The notes under the pieces were generated by a model. The model worked only from the letters and a program-made list of their open reading frames with translations. It made no database searches and was not told the origin of the DNA. From NCBI GenBank assembly GCA_028554755.1, contig JAPTOF010000008.1, forward strand, positions 13,311,001 through 13,375,000: a stretch of 64,000 nt of DNA. The letters are read 5' to 3'. The translations under genes and the position numbers were made by a program. The stretch is from Cordia subcordata. Taxonomy: Eukaryota; Streptophyta; Magnoliopsida; Boraginales; Cordiaceae. Below, in pieces: positions 35,401 through 46,375 of this stretch (its first letter is position 1; every line of letters starts with the position of its first letter).

Positions 35401-37192
35401 TAATTAATAATATATGTCACAGGCGAATTCTAATGAGTATTGAGTAAGCTTTGGGGATAAAAAAGTAAAAAGAGAAATTTTATAGCTTGATCCGTTGCCT
35501 AAAGTTGTAGCAATGGATCAATGCTTCATTGCTTGAAATCTCCTGATGCCTAAAAATTAAACAAACAGGAAAATGGATGTCATAACTCTAAGAATATATA
35601 TCTGAGGGACGTGTGCTTGATATTAATAATAATATTTTAATTTATTATTAAAGCATAAAAATTAATTTTTGATAAATTATTTTTATTTATATTGTTAAAG
35701 TATCTTTTAGTTGATTGAAAATTAATTTTGTCAAGGAAAAATAATAAATAGACTAATTAAATTTAAATTTAGTATATTTTGATATAAATATAAATTTGAA
35801 ATTGATATATATTTTGTTACTTTGATTTATATAGTGAAAAAAAAAAGTAAAAATGTCGGAAGAGATTAGATAGAGTGACATTGCCAAAAAAAAAAATATT
35901 GTAGGAAGGCAAGGATTGGGGAAAAAAATAAATAAATAACACATTAAAAATTATCGTGAAACATTATTTCCAATGTTTTTGAAAAAGATGCTTAAAACTA
36001 AAGTTACTCTTAAAGTTAATTGAAATATTATTTTATCAAATGCCAATAATTTGCCAAAGAAAGCTACTTAAGAAATTATTTTCAACTGTTGCCATACAGA
36101 ATTATCCCATTTTACGATAATTTTTTGCTGGTTATTTATTATTTAAATTAACTTTTTAAATTATTTTATTATCAGGTCCGGTTTCACATTCCAACTGATT
36201 GTATTTTTATTTTGAAAATTTATCTAATTTCGAATTTAGTAATTAAGCTATTAGGTTTTCAGTTGCATTTCATAGAAAATGAGCTAATTTAATTCGGGTT
36301 CTGTTTTGCAGACTTTTTCTCTGTGATGCTCAATCCGTTGTCATTGTGACCATAAAAGAAAAGGACCATACACTATGTTCTGACCATAAATGATGTTATC
36401 TTATCTTTTTGTTTCAGGGAAATATTTGCATCCGTTTTGTTGAATATACAATTGGCGATGAGGAACGGGTGGACCTTCATTCCTTTTTTAAGGTCAGAAA
36501 TGGGTGGGCCTTCGTGTGTCTTAGAGTCCGTTTGAGATCGAGGTTCAACAGTAAAAGAAATAGGTTCCATTAGGTGTACAAGGTGGTTCGTTACAAATAA
36601 AATTGAATTTTGAAAGGCCCCAAAACGAAGTTTAAAACAGCATCAACTATATTTCTTTAGTTGCATCTATCGTGAAATGTAATTTCTGTTATATTGAACA
36701 TTGAAGGTGTGAAATTGACCTCTTTCACAAATAATTGTTAGCCGAGTTTCCAGATATTCATGACCAATTTCTAAAATGTCGAGTCACATAGTTATAGTTA
36801 GGGACGAATCCAAAATTTTGTTCCAGTCGAGGTTATTGTGACATACCATTGAATAAAAACAAAGGCTTCTTTTCCTGCACATCCCCAGTTTCACTGCCTG
36901 AATCAGCATTGCATATTTGAGTCCAATAACAAAGGCCTAAGCTGGAGCCAACAATTGCCACCCCTGATGATATTGATCTCAAAAGTGCCTGAAAAGCTGA
37001 GAAATCTTCCTCATTGCTATTCCGACTGGTTCGAGAAACCAAAACCGATAATGACGACGACGATGACGACGATGACGACGAAGATGCCTCTGTATTATTT
37101 GGTTTGCTGAAGAGTGAACGAGGATGGAGAGTTTTAGCTGCAAAGAATCGGGTTGCTGGTGTCGATTTTCTCAGCAATGCCCAAGAATGCAT
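26219..37192 (-). CDS. MICU: Mitochondrial calcium uptake protein MICU, seven exons
   Basis: Exons 37192-36847, 35074-35007, 29696-29473, 29250-29167, 27113-26900, 26818-26522 and 26419-26219 all have GT-AG borders. They total 1434 nt with no stop: 477 residues. MICU senses calcium and gates the mitochondrial uniporter MCU in the inner membrane or intermembrane space. Residues 1-30 look like a mitochondrial presequence (MHSWALLRKSTPATRFFAAK). A Ser11 run (37-47) and a hydrophobic segment (about 74-90) follow. Canonical EF-hand loops are DTNNDGLVSFPE (202-213), DLDSNGRIDKQE (236-247, across the exon 4/5 junction) and DTNHDGSLSSDE (430-441). The first is the extra EF-hand described for plant MICU. 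The end is SCWLNCTRNCSS. An upstream in-frame ATG (37228) would add 12 residues. Arabidopsis MICU has about the same length. Confidence 0.95.
26522..26818 (-). other. MICU: MICU exon 6
   Basis: 297 nt, phase 0 at both ends. It encodes the degenerate EF-lobe and linker helix (KDFALSMVLSADMSQINMFL, ITFEEFKSFAELR) and ends AAACAA|GTAAAT. Confidence 0.92.
26900..27113 (-). other. MICU: MICU exon 5
   Basis: 214 nt. It completes the second EF-hand (GRIDKQEFKKVM) and includes a second EF-like segment, GKDGKGSLEHERF, without the full ligand set. Confidence 0.92.
27114..29166 (-). other. MICU: MICU intron 4 with G-homopolymer tracts
   Basis: This 2.05-kb intron has no coding similarity. Two runs of about 13 G lie on the plus strand (about 28405-28419 and 28783-28797), each followed by further G-runs. 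Confidence 0.7.
29167..29250 (-). other. MICU: MICU exon 4
   Basis: 84 nt encoding YIFFVTLLSIPESSFSVAFK and MFDLDSNG. Both borders are split-codon junctions that match the neighbouring exons. Confidence 0.93.
29473..29696 (-). other. MICU: MICU exon 3
   Basis: 224 nt encoding VFEYFASYKAPSGELYMTPA, LMRAVVPVFPPTE and the first EF-hand. The donor is CCTGA|GTAAGT. Confidence 0.93.
29992..30565 (+). repeat. Copia 5' LTR
   Basis: It pairs with 34214-34800. Its start TTTGGAGTAATTTTC corresponds to TGTTGGAGCAACTTTC in the 3' copy. Both contain repeated GGTTGAC/GGTCGACTGGTAAG motifs. Confidence 0.8.
30595..31731 (+). pseudogene. Copia gag (UBN2-type) and protease fragment
   Basis: ATG 30595 starts MKTAPMKEMATKFVKFDCFY. 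The gag follows with LLKNLKVAYVVTIARYE, EDTTSKKFLVSHFNNFKILN, MLNNFKQYKLNMDDA and HKKEEMSLEDLGNHLRIEEE. A Lys/Asn-rich stretch and a damaged CCHC knuckle (CFYC) come next. The protease region keeps WWVDSSATKHV, then breaks at the MITE after VPKVRKNL. Several stops and frameshifts are present. It is non-functional. Confidence 0.82.
32086..33028. mobile_element. Non-autonomous MULE (possible Pack-MULE) inside the MITE
   Basis: TIRs of about 110 bp: GGTGAATTACTCAACTC on the left, and GGGTGAATTACTCAACTC in reverse complement on the right, both continuing through TGTGGTTTGACTAATAT. A perfect 9-bp duplication AAATTATAT lies at 32077-32085 and 33029-33037. The centre (32365-32665) is extremely C-rich, unlike anything around it. 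It could be a captured GC-rich gene piece or simple sequence. No transposase is encoded. Confidence 0.9.
32365..32665. repeat. C-rich, CCACCCC-type low-complexity block
   Basis: About 300 bp of CCACCCC, GACCCC and CGCCCCACC motifs lie in a strongly AT-rich neighbourhood. The minus strand is open (85 codons, Gly/Arg/Trp-rich) but without a recognisable domain. Confidence 0.8.
33283..33430 (+). pseudogene. Copia coding remnant downstream of the MITE
   Basis: The frame resumes as VSSGLLDKFGFKLVFGFDQF, then a stop, PGKEYMFEGMFMLNTV and decay. It is the protease-to-integrase linker of the same copia. From here to the 3' LTR (33431-34213) I see no coding similarity, so the pol core is deleted. Confidence 0.7.
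34214..34800 (+). repeat. Copia 3' LTR
   Basis: It begins TGTTGGAGCAACTTTC right after a purine tract (GGGGAGGGAGGGAT) and ends in CA at 34800. It is less decayed than the 5' copy. Confidence 0.82.
35007..35074 (-). other. MICU: MICU exon 2
   Basis: 68 nt encoding TYRRRVFFKYEKRLRARSPP and EK. The acceptor TTTCAG and donor AAAAG|GTACGT are clear. Confidence 0.92.
35075..36846 (-). other. MICU: MICU intron 1
   Basis: 1.77 kb, AT-rich, no coding similarity. It has a direct repeat of GGGTGGACCTTCATTCC / GGGTGGGCCTTCG (about 36468-36513). Confidence 0.7.
36847..37192 (-). other. MICU: MICU exon 1
   Basis: 346 nt from the chosen ATG to TTCAATG|GTATGT. It includes a GAC/GAT-type trinucleotide run on the plus strand (37049-37082), which encodes the Ser tract and may vary in length. 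Confidence 0.9.
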
Positions 37193-38324
37193 AGTATATA
37201 ACTTCTCCAGGTTTTCACAAACACACACGCAGTGAGATGAGAGGATTATTCAGATTTGATTTGTTGGAAATACATACAGATAGAGAGGCTTTAGGGGTAG
37301 TTGTGTGTTCTTGTGTGGAGAAAGCAGAAAGTGTAAGATTGAGAAGAAGTGGCAGGGAATTGTTTGGCCGAGAAAAAAGGTGAGGATGGTTTTTCACTGA
37401 GACTTGTTCCTTCTAACAGTCTCTAAGGTAGTTGATTCTGTTTCTCTAGACAGTTATTTTCATATATAACTAATATCTAGACCCTCATGATGCAGCGTTT
37501 TTTAAATATAGATTTAAATTTTTTGTGATCTAAATAATTTTAAAGTTAAAAATTAGTCAATTTTGTAAATAAAAGAATATATTGGTATATATTCATATAT
37601 AATTATAATTACAATTCAGACATTTATAATATTTAGAATAAAAACAATAAAAGTCAAAAAAATTAGTCTATCTTTTAAATTGTATTTATCAATTTGTCAT
37701 TTATAAAGAATTTAAGATCAACTAACAAGAAATAAATATAATACTAAAAATTTAAAGCAACAACCACGGGATGCGATGCGGCATCTCTGCCCAATCATTA
37801 AATTAAGAAAGAAAAAAATTAAGAAAACTCACCCTAAGCATTAAATGGGGAAAGAGTGAGAAAGAAATGCTCAGGAAACATAATACTCAACTTTTGAAAA
37901 CTAAAAACAGAACACGGTCAGTCGTAGATAAAAAGGTGAACTTGAATAAATTTTTATCAATTGTTTCAACAATTTAAAAAAATTATGTTAAATGTTAAAA
38001 AATAAACAAATTATAAAAGAAAATAATGAAGCAATTATTAACTGCATCTGACAGCCTATCTAATAGTAAATCAAAAGGAACGAACAAATATTCGTCCTAG
38101 TAGAAGATATAAAACGGACACAAAAAGCGAGAAGGAATAACAAAACACTGAAGGCGGGTTATGTGAGGACCCGTGGATGTCGAGTCCTCGGTTGTTGCCT
38201 ATATGTGATTACATAGTCGCGGAAGATGAGGCGCATAAAGACTAATTTTATCATAGTAGTAAGCCACTCAATAGTATCTAGCACATCACTCTTTAGCTTT
38301 TCTTTAAAAAGTGGGTGGAGCCTC
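37193..38324. other. MICU upstream region and AT-rich spacer
   Basis: 37193 to about 37400 should hold the MICU 5' UTR and promoter on the minus strand; no motif in it is decisive. The rest is AT-rich, without gene or repeat ends. Confidence 0.5.
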
Positions 38325-38332
38325 TCTCCTAG

Positions 38333-38815
38333 TAGAAGTGGCAAACGAGTACCCGCGGGTCAACCCAACCCATTTACGGCGGGTTTGGCGGGTTGGCGGG
38401 TCGGATCGAGTTGACCCGTTAAATAAACGGTTCAGGGGTATTAAACCCTAAACCGACCCTAATGGGTTTGTAGGTTAGGTGGGTTATTATAGCGGGTTAG
38501 ACGGGTCGCTTTGGCTGGTTCGCGGGTCATTTTTGACGGGTCTGCGGGTCACTTTGGCGGGTTAGGCGGGTTCATGGGTCATTTTTGCACGTTCCGCGGG
38601 TTGGCGGGTCATTTTAGCGGGTTGGCAGGTTATGCGGGTCATTTTGACTGATTCGCGAGTCACCCGCGGGTTGACCCAACCCAACCCACCAATTTGTCGG
38701 GTCGGGTCGAGTCGACCCGTTTATCTGACGGGTCACTAAATCATCAACCCTAACCCTATTTTTTGGCGAGTTAGACGGGTCAACCCACGGGTCTCAACCC
38801 GTTTTGCCACCTCTA
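38333..38815. mobile_element. hAT-like non-autonomous element rich in GCGGGT/GACCCG
   Basis: TIRs are TAGAAGTGGCAAACG and, in reverse complement, TAGAGGTGGCAAAACG. A perfect 8-bp target duplication TCTCCTAG lies at 38325-38332 and 38816-38823. The inside is packed with GCGGGTCA and GGGTTGACCC motifs in both orientations, so long hairpins can form. It has no coding capacity. Confidence 0.9.
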
Positions 38816-38823
38816 TCTCCTAG

Positions 38824-39655
38824 TATGTCTTGTTGTCGTCTCTAGTTTTATGGGTGATTTCATGGTGAGTTTGTCAGCTGGTGATATCTTTTTTCTTTCT
38901 CTCTCTCTCTCATCTTTTGTTTTCGCCTTTGTTTTTGTTGTCGTTTTATTCCTTGTTCGTGTAAGTACGCGGGTGGTTTAGCCATTGTGAGTGTTGCGCC
39001 TATTTCGTCTTTTGCTTTATCGGAGGTTGACCCTCTTTTGTCATTTGCTTCTCTAGTGCTATGGCTTCAAATCTATCTATTTGTCACCATCCTCTCACAT
39101 TGATATTTGGGTGTTGGCAGCGACATTCTTGCTAGAGGTGATAACGTGGTTTATGTTACTACTTTGTTCAAGCTATGGCCCTAAAAGATCTGTTCTATGT
39201 TGTGGAATATCTAGATCATTTAGTGTTCGAATTCCCATGTCCCAGCTTTTGTCCCGATTGTTGAATCCTAACGAACTCATCGTTATTTAGTGAGGTGTTC
39301 ACTTTTCTTTGATTGCCGCTTTTGCGGTCTTTGTTTCGGGATTTCAAGAGTTTGGTAGTATTGCTGCTTTGTAACTTCGACCATACCTTTGTCGCATGGT
39401 TGTGCAAAGATCCTTGCAGTGTCTGACGGGAATTTTTCCTCCTTGAAGCTTTGCTCTATAGTGGCTATGGTGGTTGGGATGAGTTAGCTACAGGTTTAGG
39501 GCTTGTTGTTTTTTCTAGTTGTGTGTTGCGTTCGGGTTAAAAACCCGATTGTGTTTTATGTGGATTTGTGTTAAGTCGAGTCTCTAGTGGACTTGGTGTC
39601 TTGCAATGATTTTACTGTATTAAGAAAATTTTTGTTTGGACAAAAAAAGAGAGGA
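38824..39655 (+). mobile_element. Possible L1 LINE 3' tail
   Basis: T-rich, GT-rich non-coding sequence resembles plant LINE 3' regions. Near the end it has a short hairpin (TCGGGTTAAAAACCCGA), then TTTTACTGTATTAAG and an A-rich tail GGACAAAAAAAG. The same unit may continue upstream of the hAT insertion (38150-38324). No ORF2 domain is left, so this call rests on style only. Confidence 0.35.
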
Positions 39656-41202
39656 TGTTGCATATGCTCAACTTGAAAAAGATTAACTCAATAAATAGTA
39701 AATGTAAAAGGATTAAAGAATAAAGGATAAGTTGGTGTATACGGGATTTTATTTAATATTTATATCGTTCTTTTTTTAGAAAAGATTATATAATATGAGA
39801 TAATATCTTCTATGATAAGAGTTGATTATCTCAAAAGATATGAAATAACTGTAAAATATTTTAATAGTATTTCAATATCTTTTTTACTTAGTGAATAATA
39901 TTATCTTTAATATTTTTATTTAATAAATAATATTTAGAGTCTTCAAAAGTTGCCACCTGGATGCCTAAGGTTTTTTTTTAATTTTTTACTTTTTTGGCAA
40001 ACCCCCATCCAATGTTAGAAGAGATAGTTTAAACAACTTGAACTATTCCTTAATCCTAACTGAAGGTTCTACTTTGGTAAATACTAGCATGTGACCCTTG
40101 AGATGGACAATTTTAATATAAATTTAGTGTTTTCAATTTATATAAATAACTACTATTTGTACTGCTGCATTGTATAGGCCTTGTTAAATCAATTTTGAAA
40201 TAGCTTAATTTAATTAATAGGATAATAATTAAGTGTAAGATAAGGTGTGTTGGAGAAAGAAGTTGCACAAACAGATTTGAATAGGAAATTTTCTTCAAAT
40301 GTAGAGAGAAATTGGTTAAGCTTAAAAAAAAGTTGTTAACTAAAAAAAATTCCTCAAAAAAAAAAAAAAAAGAGTTATTAATCAAAAGCTTGCAAGGGAA
40401 GCTTGTGGTTTTTTTAGAATACTTTATTATGCATGTAATATAACAAAATGTGGTACTTTAAAAATTTAAAAGAAAGTAAATATAAAGTTTAGGCTTATAT
40501 ATTGCCTTAGTATATAGTATAGAAAATGATAATGATGGTGATAATGGTGATATCTTTTTGGCCCACATATGTCCATGTTCATAAAAAAACAATAATAAGT
40601 ATATTTTTAATATATTCGAAAGGGCAAAAAACTTACCTCTATGGTTTGGGTAATGGGTTGACTATCTCTGTGTTTTGAAACTTATCTTATTATCCTTTTA
40701 TTTTCCTAAAAAAGTGGTATGTAATTTTCTATGTTAATGGTTTTTCTTCCAAATTAATTTATTGTGAACTGTACATGCTTTTTTTAGCATATATGAATAT
40801 CAAAACTTGCAATGTGTTATATATTTTTACAAAACTATCATACAGCTAATGACATTCAAATTGAAATGGAAAGAAGAGAAAATTTGTGTCTCTTTTGAAA
40901 AAATATAAGAAGTAATGTGATGAATTTTAATGAGATTATTAGACAGCCATAAGAGAATAACACGCTTTTCACTCTATATGGAACATAATCTTTTCGCTAA
41001 AAAAGAAAAAGAATGATATAATCGTCTTTTGCAAGAATGAAGACTCGAATATAATCGTCTTTTGCAAGAATGAAGACTTGAATACGGATTCCTATCTTGG
41101 TTCCAACAACATGCAATTTTTGCATCATCTAAACTATTCCTTCCGTGCTTCCAACAAAATCCTTTTCGTAATCACGGAAACGATTATGCTGGAAGACTTG
41201 CA
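39656..41202. other. AT-rich non-coding region
   Basis: No gene is seen. A string at 40620-40740 (CTCTATGGTTTGGGTAATGG and following) resembles a single MULE-type TIR, but I found no partner. A 25-bp direct repeat (AATATAATCGTCTTTTGCAAG) occurs near 41015 and 41048. Confidence 0.5.
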
Positions 41203-41316
41203 GCCTGTTTGGCCAAGTTTATTTAGGACTTATAAATTGTAAATAGTAAAAAATATGTGAGGAGGTGTTTTTTCTTAAAAACTTATAAGTCACAAAATAA
41301 GCATAGCCAAATAGGC
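41203..41316. mobile_element. Short MITE, about 114 bp
   Basis: The inverted ends GCCTGTTTGGCCAAG and, in reverse complement, GCCTATTTGGCTATG continue as TTTATTTAGGACTTATAA and CTTATTTTGTGACTTATAA. The target duplication is unclear. Confidence 0.65.
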
Positions 41317-44300
41317 TCTTAGCCTAGTATCGATTTAATAAAGTTTTAGGATAGTCTTGTTTGGTCTTGAGATTTTAGCGGGTGAACTATAGAACTTTTA
41401 GTTGTAGAATTTTGAATAAAAGAACTATTGAATAAAAATAATTGTTTGGCCTTGTATTTTAGTTTTCTTTATGATAATATTACAATTTTAAAAATAATGG
41501 TGCGGGAGGACCGAGCAACGCTCGGTCTGCCTGTGCGTGTCAATTTGTATCCTGATTTCAATCTTTCCATCTGTGCATAGATTTTAAGATTTGATGTAGA
41601 AATAAGATCAAGAAGAAAAAAAGTTGTGAAAAATTAAGCCAAGATAGTAAATGAAAGAAATCAATTTTATTTCAACAAAGTTTAACAAAGAAATACTGAC
41701 TTCAAATAATTTGACCAAGAAAAAAGATCACACAGTATCATCGAGAGAACATAAATGAATTGAAGTGATAAAGAAGACCTTTTCTTTCCGGAAAAATCAA
41801 ATATTAGTACAAGACCAATATCAGCAACCACTCTAAGACCTCTTCTCCTGGCTAACCAAGAACTAAAACATACAATTAGATAAGAAACATGCAATTAGAT
41901 AAGAATAAGAATTGTCAACCTTTGAAATGATTTCATTGAAACCATTCTCTGTGATAATTTAGAATCCTACCCTAGATAAGTGATAATCAATATCTCGTTT
42001 ACAGAATAGTTACAATGAACACACAAGTACATAAGGTTTCTAGGTTCTCAATTCAGCCTTTGTTCCAGCCCATACACATATGTTATGTAGGGAAGAATAC
42101 AAAATTCCATAGAGTTCGGCAATTGAATTCATTTTTTGACTCTACCAAGCTTACACTTCCCTATAGCAATTATCATCAATGAAAGTACCAAACCAGTTCT
42201 CCTTCTATCTCTTAAATAACAAAAGAGACTACTATTAGCTCATCTCTCTGACTCTCCCCCTCCCTCTAGATGTTATAAATACATGCATGTTATTTGTAAA
42301 TTGATTTCCAAAGAGAAAAATTGGTAATTTTTTAATGTACCCTTATACTCAAACAACTGATGGAACAAAGTTACTCTCAGAACCATACTGCATAAAGCCA
42401 ATATGACTAAATTCCAAGAGTCACAAAGCATAAACAAACCATTCTTTCTTATTCAAATCATGCCCCTATCATCTTTAAGCAAAACTGCTATTTTGCCCTA
42501 TGATTATAAATAAGTCAATTAGCTCCTAAATTCAAACAACTAATGACTTTTGGGAGGGACAGAACAGAGATACGAATAATATAATTATTATTGAGAAAAT
42601 ATACATCCTCAAATGTATTAATCTCTGCCTCTACTTCTGAAATATCTTTGCAAATCAAGAATATACATTACACCCTTACAGCATTTCTTCCATGTGTACA
42701 TTCAACCTATTTTAAAGCATAAAACAATCCAAAACATAATGCAAATAAAAAATAAAACAGTAAAAAAAGCAGAGCTGAGCAAATAAAAAACCAAACGTGC
42801 CAACTATCTTATCAACAGGACAGTAACAGTTTGCCCATACTTTATGCTCCATAGCACAAGCTACATTTTTCATTCATGGATTAAAAATAAAAGATAAGCA
42901 ACAGCATACCTAAGACACCACAATCTGAATCTCGCAAAGAAACAAAGTAGATATACAAATTGCTAATTTCCTTGTTTCCTAAAGCCTTTCTGTGATTTGA
43001 TTAAAATTTTATCCAAATGAGTTTGATTTCCATTGTACATGCAGATCAAAAACATGGCAGAGTCTTAACTTTTAACCAATATTATAATTCTACCCACCTT
43101 CCCTTGTTCGTTTAAACTTACTAAAATTGTTCGATAGTTAGTTGTCCAGGCTATTTCCGGAAACTCAAAAATTGATAGGTCTTAAGAAATCAGTAACAAA
43201 CTATTGGATTGAAAATGAAAATAATTTTAAATTTATATGTCAAATCCAATACCATCTATCTTAATGCAGCATGTATGAATTTTAAAGGCATTCTTTTAAA
43301 TTTTAATGAACAAACTTCTGTTTCAATTTACTAATGCACAGTGGTTTAATGCAAGATCATGACAATTTAGTTCTTTCTTCTCTTTTTTTGTTTTTCTTTT
43401 GGAGGATGGGGAGTAATGGTGTTTGCACCTCCATAGAATTTTGATGCAAGATGATAATCTTTTACATTTCTTTTTCTTATGTCTTTTGTCTTTTTTTGGA
43501 AGTAGTGTGTCACCACTTCCATCTGGTAAAATTATTAAAGGAGAAGTAAAGATGTTTAGGGAGCTGGATTAAGCTTTGTCATTCTGTTATGTAACATGAG
43601 GGATAATAAGTCTTCAACATCTGTACAAACGATACTGTCTTATTATGCTTCCCTGGCCTTTTGAGTTTCATGGAATCTTTCTTCTAGAAATCAGTTCGGA
43701 TGGTCAATCCTATGCCTGCATCCCGTTACATCAAATCAACATCCAAACAAATCATCTTATAGTTCAAACTAAAGTTAGCTATAATATGTGACTTGATAGT
43801 AAAAATTAAAAACACAGCATCCATCAGAATGAGTATTATAAGTAACAAAAGGAAAATGTAGGCTACTAAAAAAGTGTCACTAAAGTGCATGGCATGTATT
43901 AGCCACTAAGAAGTACCATATCCATGTAAAAATGTGTAAATAAGAAACAAATAAGGGGAATAGCTAAGAAATAGACAGAAACTCATGAATAGGCTTCGGC
44001 AAATCCAGCGAGACAAAATAGATAAACTGTTTGAGAAAAAATCAACCTATGATTGAAATTGTTGCAAATATATAATCCAACTAATCAATGAAAGCTCATC
44101 TTCTCTTCACATCAGATACAAGCTCAATAACAATTTTACAATTTAAGATCATTACGATACCACCCACTACATCTAAGAGAACGCAAATAGCAATACAAAA
44201 TAACATAACACTGTAAGTAACATCTCATTGTGCTAAAAAAACACATTGCAAAAGGCAAGATAACATAAAAGCCTTGGAGGGAAGAAACAATAATGAGGGG

Positions 44301-46375
44301 AGAAGGGGAGCAAATGCAGACACTATTCCCATCCACAACAGCTCTCAGTAGACAGCTTATCAAACACAAACAGAAATACAGTCAAGATACTTTTGGTCTT
44401 ATAACTGAGCATATTCTAGGTCTTGCGTTTCTTACACCCATCTATGCTATCATGTGTATATACAAAAGAGAGAGAGAAAAAAAAACCAATCTTAATAGTA
44501 TGAACCTCAAAATCCTTTTGGTTATTTGATTTTAAGGAAACAAGAATTAGATGATAATCATTGACTTTCCAATTTGATTGTATTAATGCATAATATCTTT
44601 TTGTCTCCTTGAACCACACACAATCATCTTCATTCCCCTCACCCTTCAGGCTGTCAACACCTCCACTTCTACAATTTCTCACCTCACCACACACCATTAC
44701 AAACATCATTACACAAAACGAAGATTCAAACTACAAAACGGAGATTTAAACTCTAAAATGGGCAATTTCAACCTATCAGCTTTAATTTTATTCACAGATT
44801 TCCTACAACCAACGAAACTAATACTGCAATTTCAGAAAATAAAATAACTTTTGCACCAAAATTACTAACCTCGATAGTTATGAGAAGTGAAAAAGTTATC
44901 TTCAAAGTTGAATCTGATAAATCCGATAAAGACTCTTTTTTTAATATAATTGATTCCTACTCTCAGATTTGCTGCAGTTCTAAGATAACTCTCAGTTATG
45001 CTGCAAAAAGAAAAACTAATTAAAACTATATTCTAACAAATTAAAGCCAAATAAAAGGTTAAATCATAGCTAAACAGATAAACAACAACTGAAATTGATA
45101 AGAACAAAAACAACTAAAATACCTGCGTGCAGCTTCATCTTTCGTGCTTTAATTTTTGGTGAAGCTATGGCCTTTTGTTGTGGAAATCAGTTCAAGTTCG
45201 ATAGACATCATGAAGTAGAGTTAAAGCATGAGGTGGCAAATATATCTCGTTTTGGGTTGTGTCGTGGCAACAAAGTGAGAATCGTGGCAGAGGGGGAGAA
45301 AATGGTGAAGCACGAGGTGGCAGGGTGAGAGAAAAGTAGAAAGCTGAACTGTACGGCGTCGTTTTGGATGCTTGGAAAGCAGGCAAAACAGCACCATTTG
45401 TGCGAAGAAGAAAGAAGAGATCCTTTCTTTTATATATAAGTAATAAAGTAATACTTGTGAGAAAAATAAAAAAAATAATTTTTGACATATTGTAACAATA
45501 GCTTCTTATAAGCCTTTTCCAAAAAACTCTACATTGGAGCTTTTGGTTTTTCAATTATTTTTTAGCTTCAACTTTTACATAAACTCTTTCAAAAATAAGT
45601 CAAATAAGTTAATTTCAACTTTTTAATTTACGAAAAACATTTTTGAATATCTAAAAATTGGGCCAAACATATTCATATACACTTAACCGCTTAGGCCGAT
45701 TAGAATGGTCTGCTGGGTTATACGTACTTCAACGAGTACCATGTAGATTAGTTTATATCATTAAGAAATATCACGCGATGGTCATACATTTCTTTTCTTC
45801 AAGGTGATATTTTTGTTTGTTTCTGAATGGATTTTATTTTAGAGATTAATAATAAGAGCAATATGCTAAATCAAGAATTAAAATATTATATTTGAAGAAT
45901 AGAAAATTATTCATGCTGTTAATTATTTTTGATAGTGTGTCAACTCTTCATAATTTATCTCATCTTTTACAACTGTTTCTCTCTACCTCATCTTTTTGTT
46001 GTTGTTGTTGTTGTTGTGGTCGTCTCCAAACATACAAGTAACCAGTCTTATAGTGATAAAGGGACATTTAGCAATTTATGCAAGTGTTTTCTTTTGGACG
46101 AAAAGAAATTGGCAACTAATTTTAGTATTGCTTCAAGTATCAAGCCATTATTTTATGTTTATATCAAGTCATGTTGCATGTTAAAATAAATTTTGTCAAA
46201 GATCCATTCAGTAAAACCTAGAAACATGTCAGGTAAATAAATTCCAAGGGCAATTGATACTTAGAGCTCATTTAAATTAGAATTTAAACAAAAAAATATG
46301 TTTTGCATATATTTTGAAAAGCTCAAACTTTTGCTCTTGGAAACACGTTTAAGTTGAGCATTTTTTTAGAATTTG
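41317..46375. other. Long non-coding region
   Basis: Five kilobases of AT-rich DNA with no domain recognised in any frame. A perfect hairpin ACCGAGC-AAC-GCTCGGT lies near 41510. GTT repeats lie at 45995-46018. ORFs at 44136-44709 and 45095-45554 lack similarity and codon structure. It may be a non-autonomous transposon or ordinary intergenic DNA. Confidence 0.45.
45995..46018. repeat. (GTT)n microsatellite
   Basis: About seven copies of TTG/GTT are read directly. Confidence 0.9.

Noticed and set aside
40620..40760. Possible MULE TIR (CTCTATGGTTTGGGTAATGG region)
   Set aside because: No inverted partner was found in the window, so no element can be drawn.
44136..44709. ORFs on both strands near 44.1-44.7 kb
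   Set aside because: No recognisable domain, no splice structure, no agreement with neighbours.
45095..45554. ORFs of 77 and 120 codons
   Set aside because: Opposing frames with no family signature; a hydrophobic stretch alone is not enough.
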